A DNA stretch of 64,000 nucleotides, taken from assembly GCF_010367455.1 (NCBI RefSeq), contig NZ_WRPR01000037.1, forward strand, positions 18,930-82,929, read 5' to 3'. The DNA is from Candidatus Laterigemmans baculatus. GTDB taxonomy: Bacteria; Planctomycetota; Planctomycetia; Pirellulales; Pirellulaceae. The position numbers and the translations under genes were made by a program. Positions 63,734-64,000 of the stretch are shown piece after piece. Below the pieces are notes generated by a model. The model searched no databases. It saw only the letters and a program-made list of their open reading frames with translations, and was not told the DNA's origin. The first letter of the stretch is position 1; every line of letters begins with the position of its first letter.

Positions 63734-64000
63734 TTCGTCTCCGCCAGAATTCCGCACACGCTGCGCTACCAATGACGCCCGTCGCCAGGCAATGACTCTA
63801 AACCGATCGGGCTCTCGTTCGTAGGCCCCTGCCCGATCACCCTTGGCAAGACTCCGCCGCTCCTCCTACGCTCAAAAGCACCACCGCACTCGTTCCCCTT
63901 CCCGCCTTCACCCTTCACCCCTCACCCTTCACCCTTCACCCCTCACCCCTCACCCCTCACCCCTCACCCCTCACCCTTCACCCCTCACCCCTCACCCTTC
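63734..64000. repeat. CCCTTCACCCCTCA short tandem array at the window edge
   Basis: From about 63905 to the end the plus strand repeats a 7-nt unit (CACCCYT) at least ten times, alternating CTTCACC and CCTCACC. It lies upstream of hom (minus strand). It continues past the window, so its length is unknown. Confidence 0.75.

Noticed and set aside
63900..64000. Possible CRISPR array or telomere-like end
   Set aside because: Simple 7-nt tandem units without spacers; nothing indicates a linear replicon end.

Overview
This is a high-GC chromosomal segment, most likely from a planctomycete of the Pirellulaceae type. No rRNA is present, so the placement rests on gene content. It includes a staphyloxanthin-type C30 carotenoid gene set without a crtM synthase, an Omp85 system split into a POTRA gene and a barrel gene, a YidC with an extra PDZ-like domain, long proline/alanine-rich linkers, a penta-haem cytochrome with a large unstructured N-terminus, a DUF4912 protein, and intergenic gaps filled with palindromic repeats. 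I saw no phage, insertion sequence, CRISPR array or tRNA.

Layout. 1-9800 (minus): the end of a polytopic YfhO-like protein, then a complete F1Fo ATP synthase operon transcribed atpZ-atpI-atpB-atpE-atpF-atpH-atpA-(DUF4870 protein)-atpG-atpD-atpC. 10.5-12.5 kb: a Rho_N + basic tail + DUF4912 protein, a repeat cluster, and a small conserved protein with a clear terminator. 13-20.4 kb: yjbQ (+), then yidC and an outer-membrane-barrel/penta-haem-cytochrome pair (all minus). 20.7-26 kb (plus): a membrane protein, apt, a short uvrC, hflX and an SDR oxidoreductase. 26-31 kb (minus): an FAH-family hydrolase and a giant RND transporter. 31-36 kb (plus): transaldolase and the split BamA pair. 36-43.2 kb (minus): crtN, aldH, crtP, a crtO-like acyltransferase and crtQ. 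43.6-52.9 kb (plus): two proteins with thioredoxin-like folds lacking CXXC, thiL, tsaE, an APH-family kinase and a DsbD-like reductase. 53-64 kb: purM (-), glgX (+), a membrane protein (-), a TIM-barrel isomerase (+), a two-gene ABC exporter (-) and hom (-).

How the genes work together. The clearest pathways are ATP synthesis, outer-membrane biogenesis (YidC, POTRA protein, barrel protein), C30 carotenoid tailoring, and cell-envelope redox (penta-haem cytochrome, DsbD-like protein). Non-coding DNA is unusually structured. There is a CAGCCGCC...GCTAGC palindromic family (at least six sites), a CCCTCCC/GGGAGGG hairpin family, an AGTACTG heptamer family that even encodes the end of CrtP, a TTTGGGG tract, a 28-bp perfect inverted repeat upstream of crtN, and 17-bp iteron-like repeats upstream of the isomerase gene. 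Several coding regions carry in-frame short tandem expansions. Start codons were chosen from ribosome-binding sites, overlaps and domain limits, and often differ from the longest open frame.
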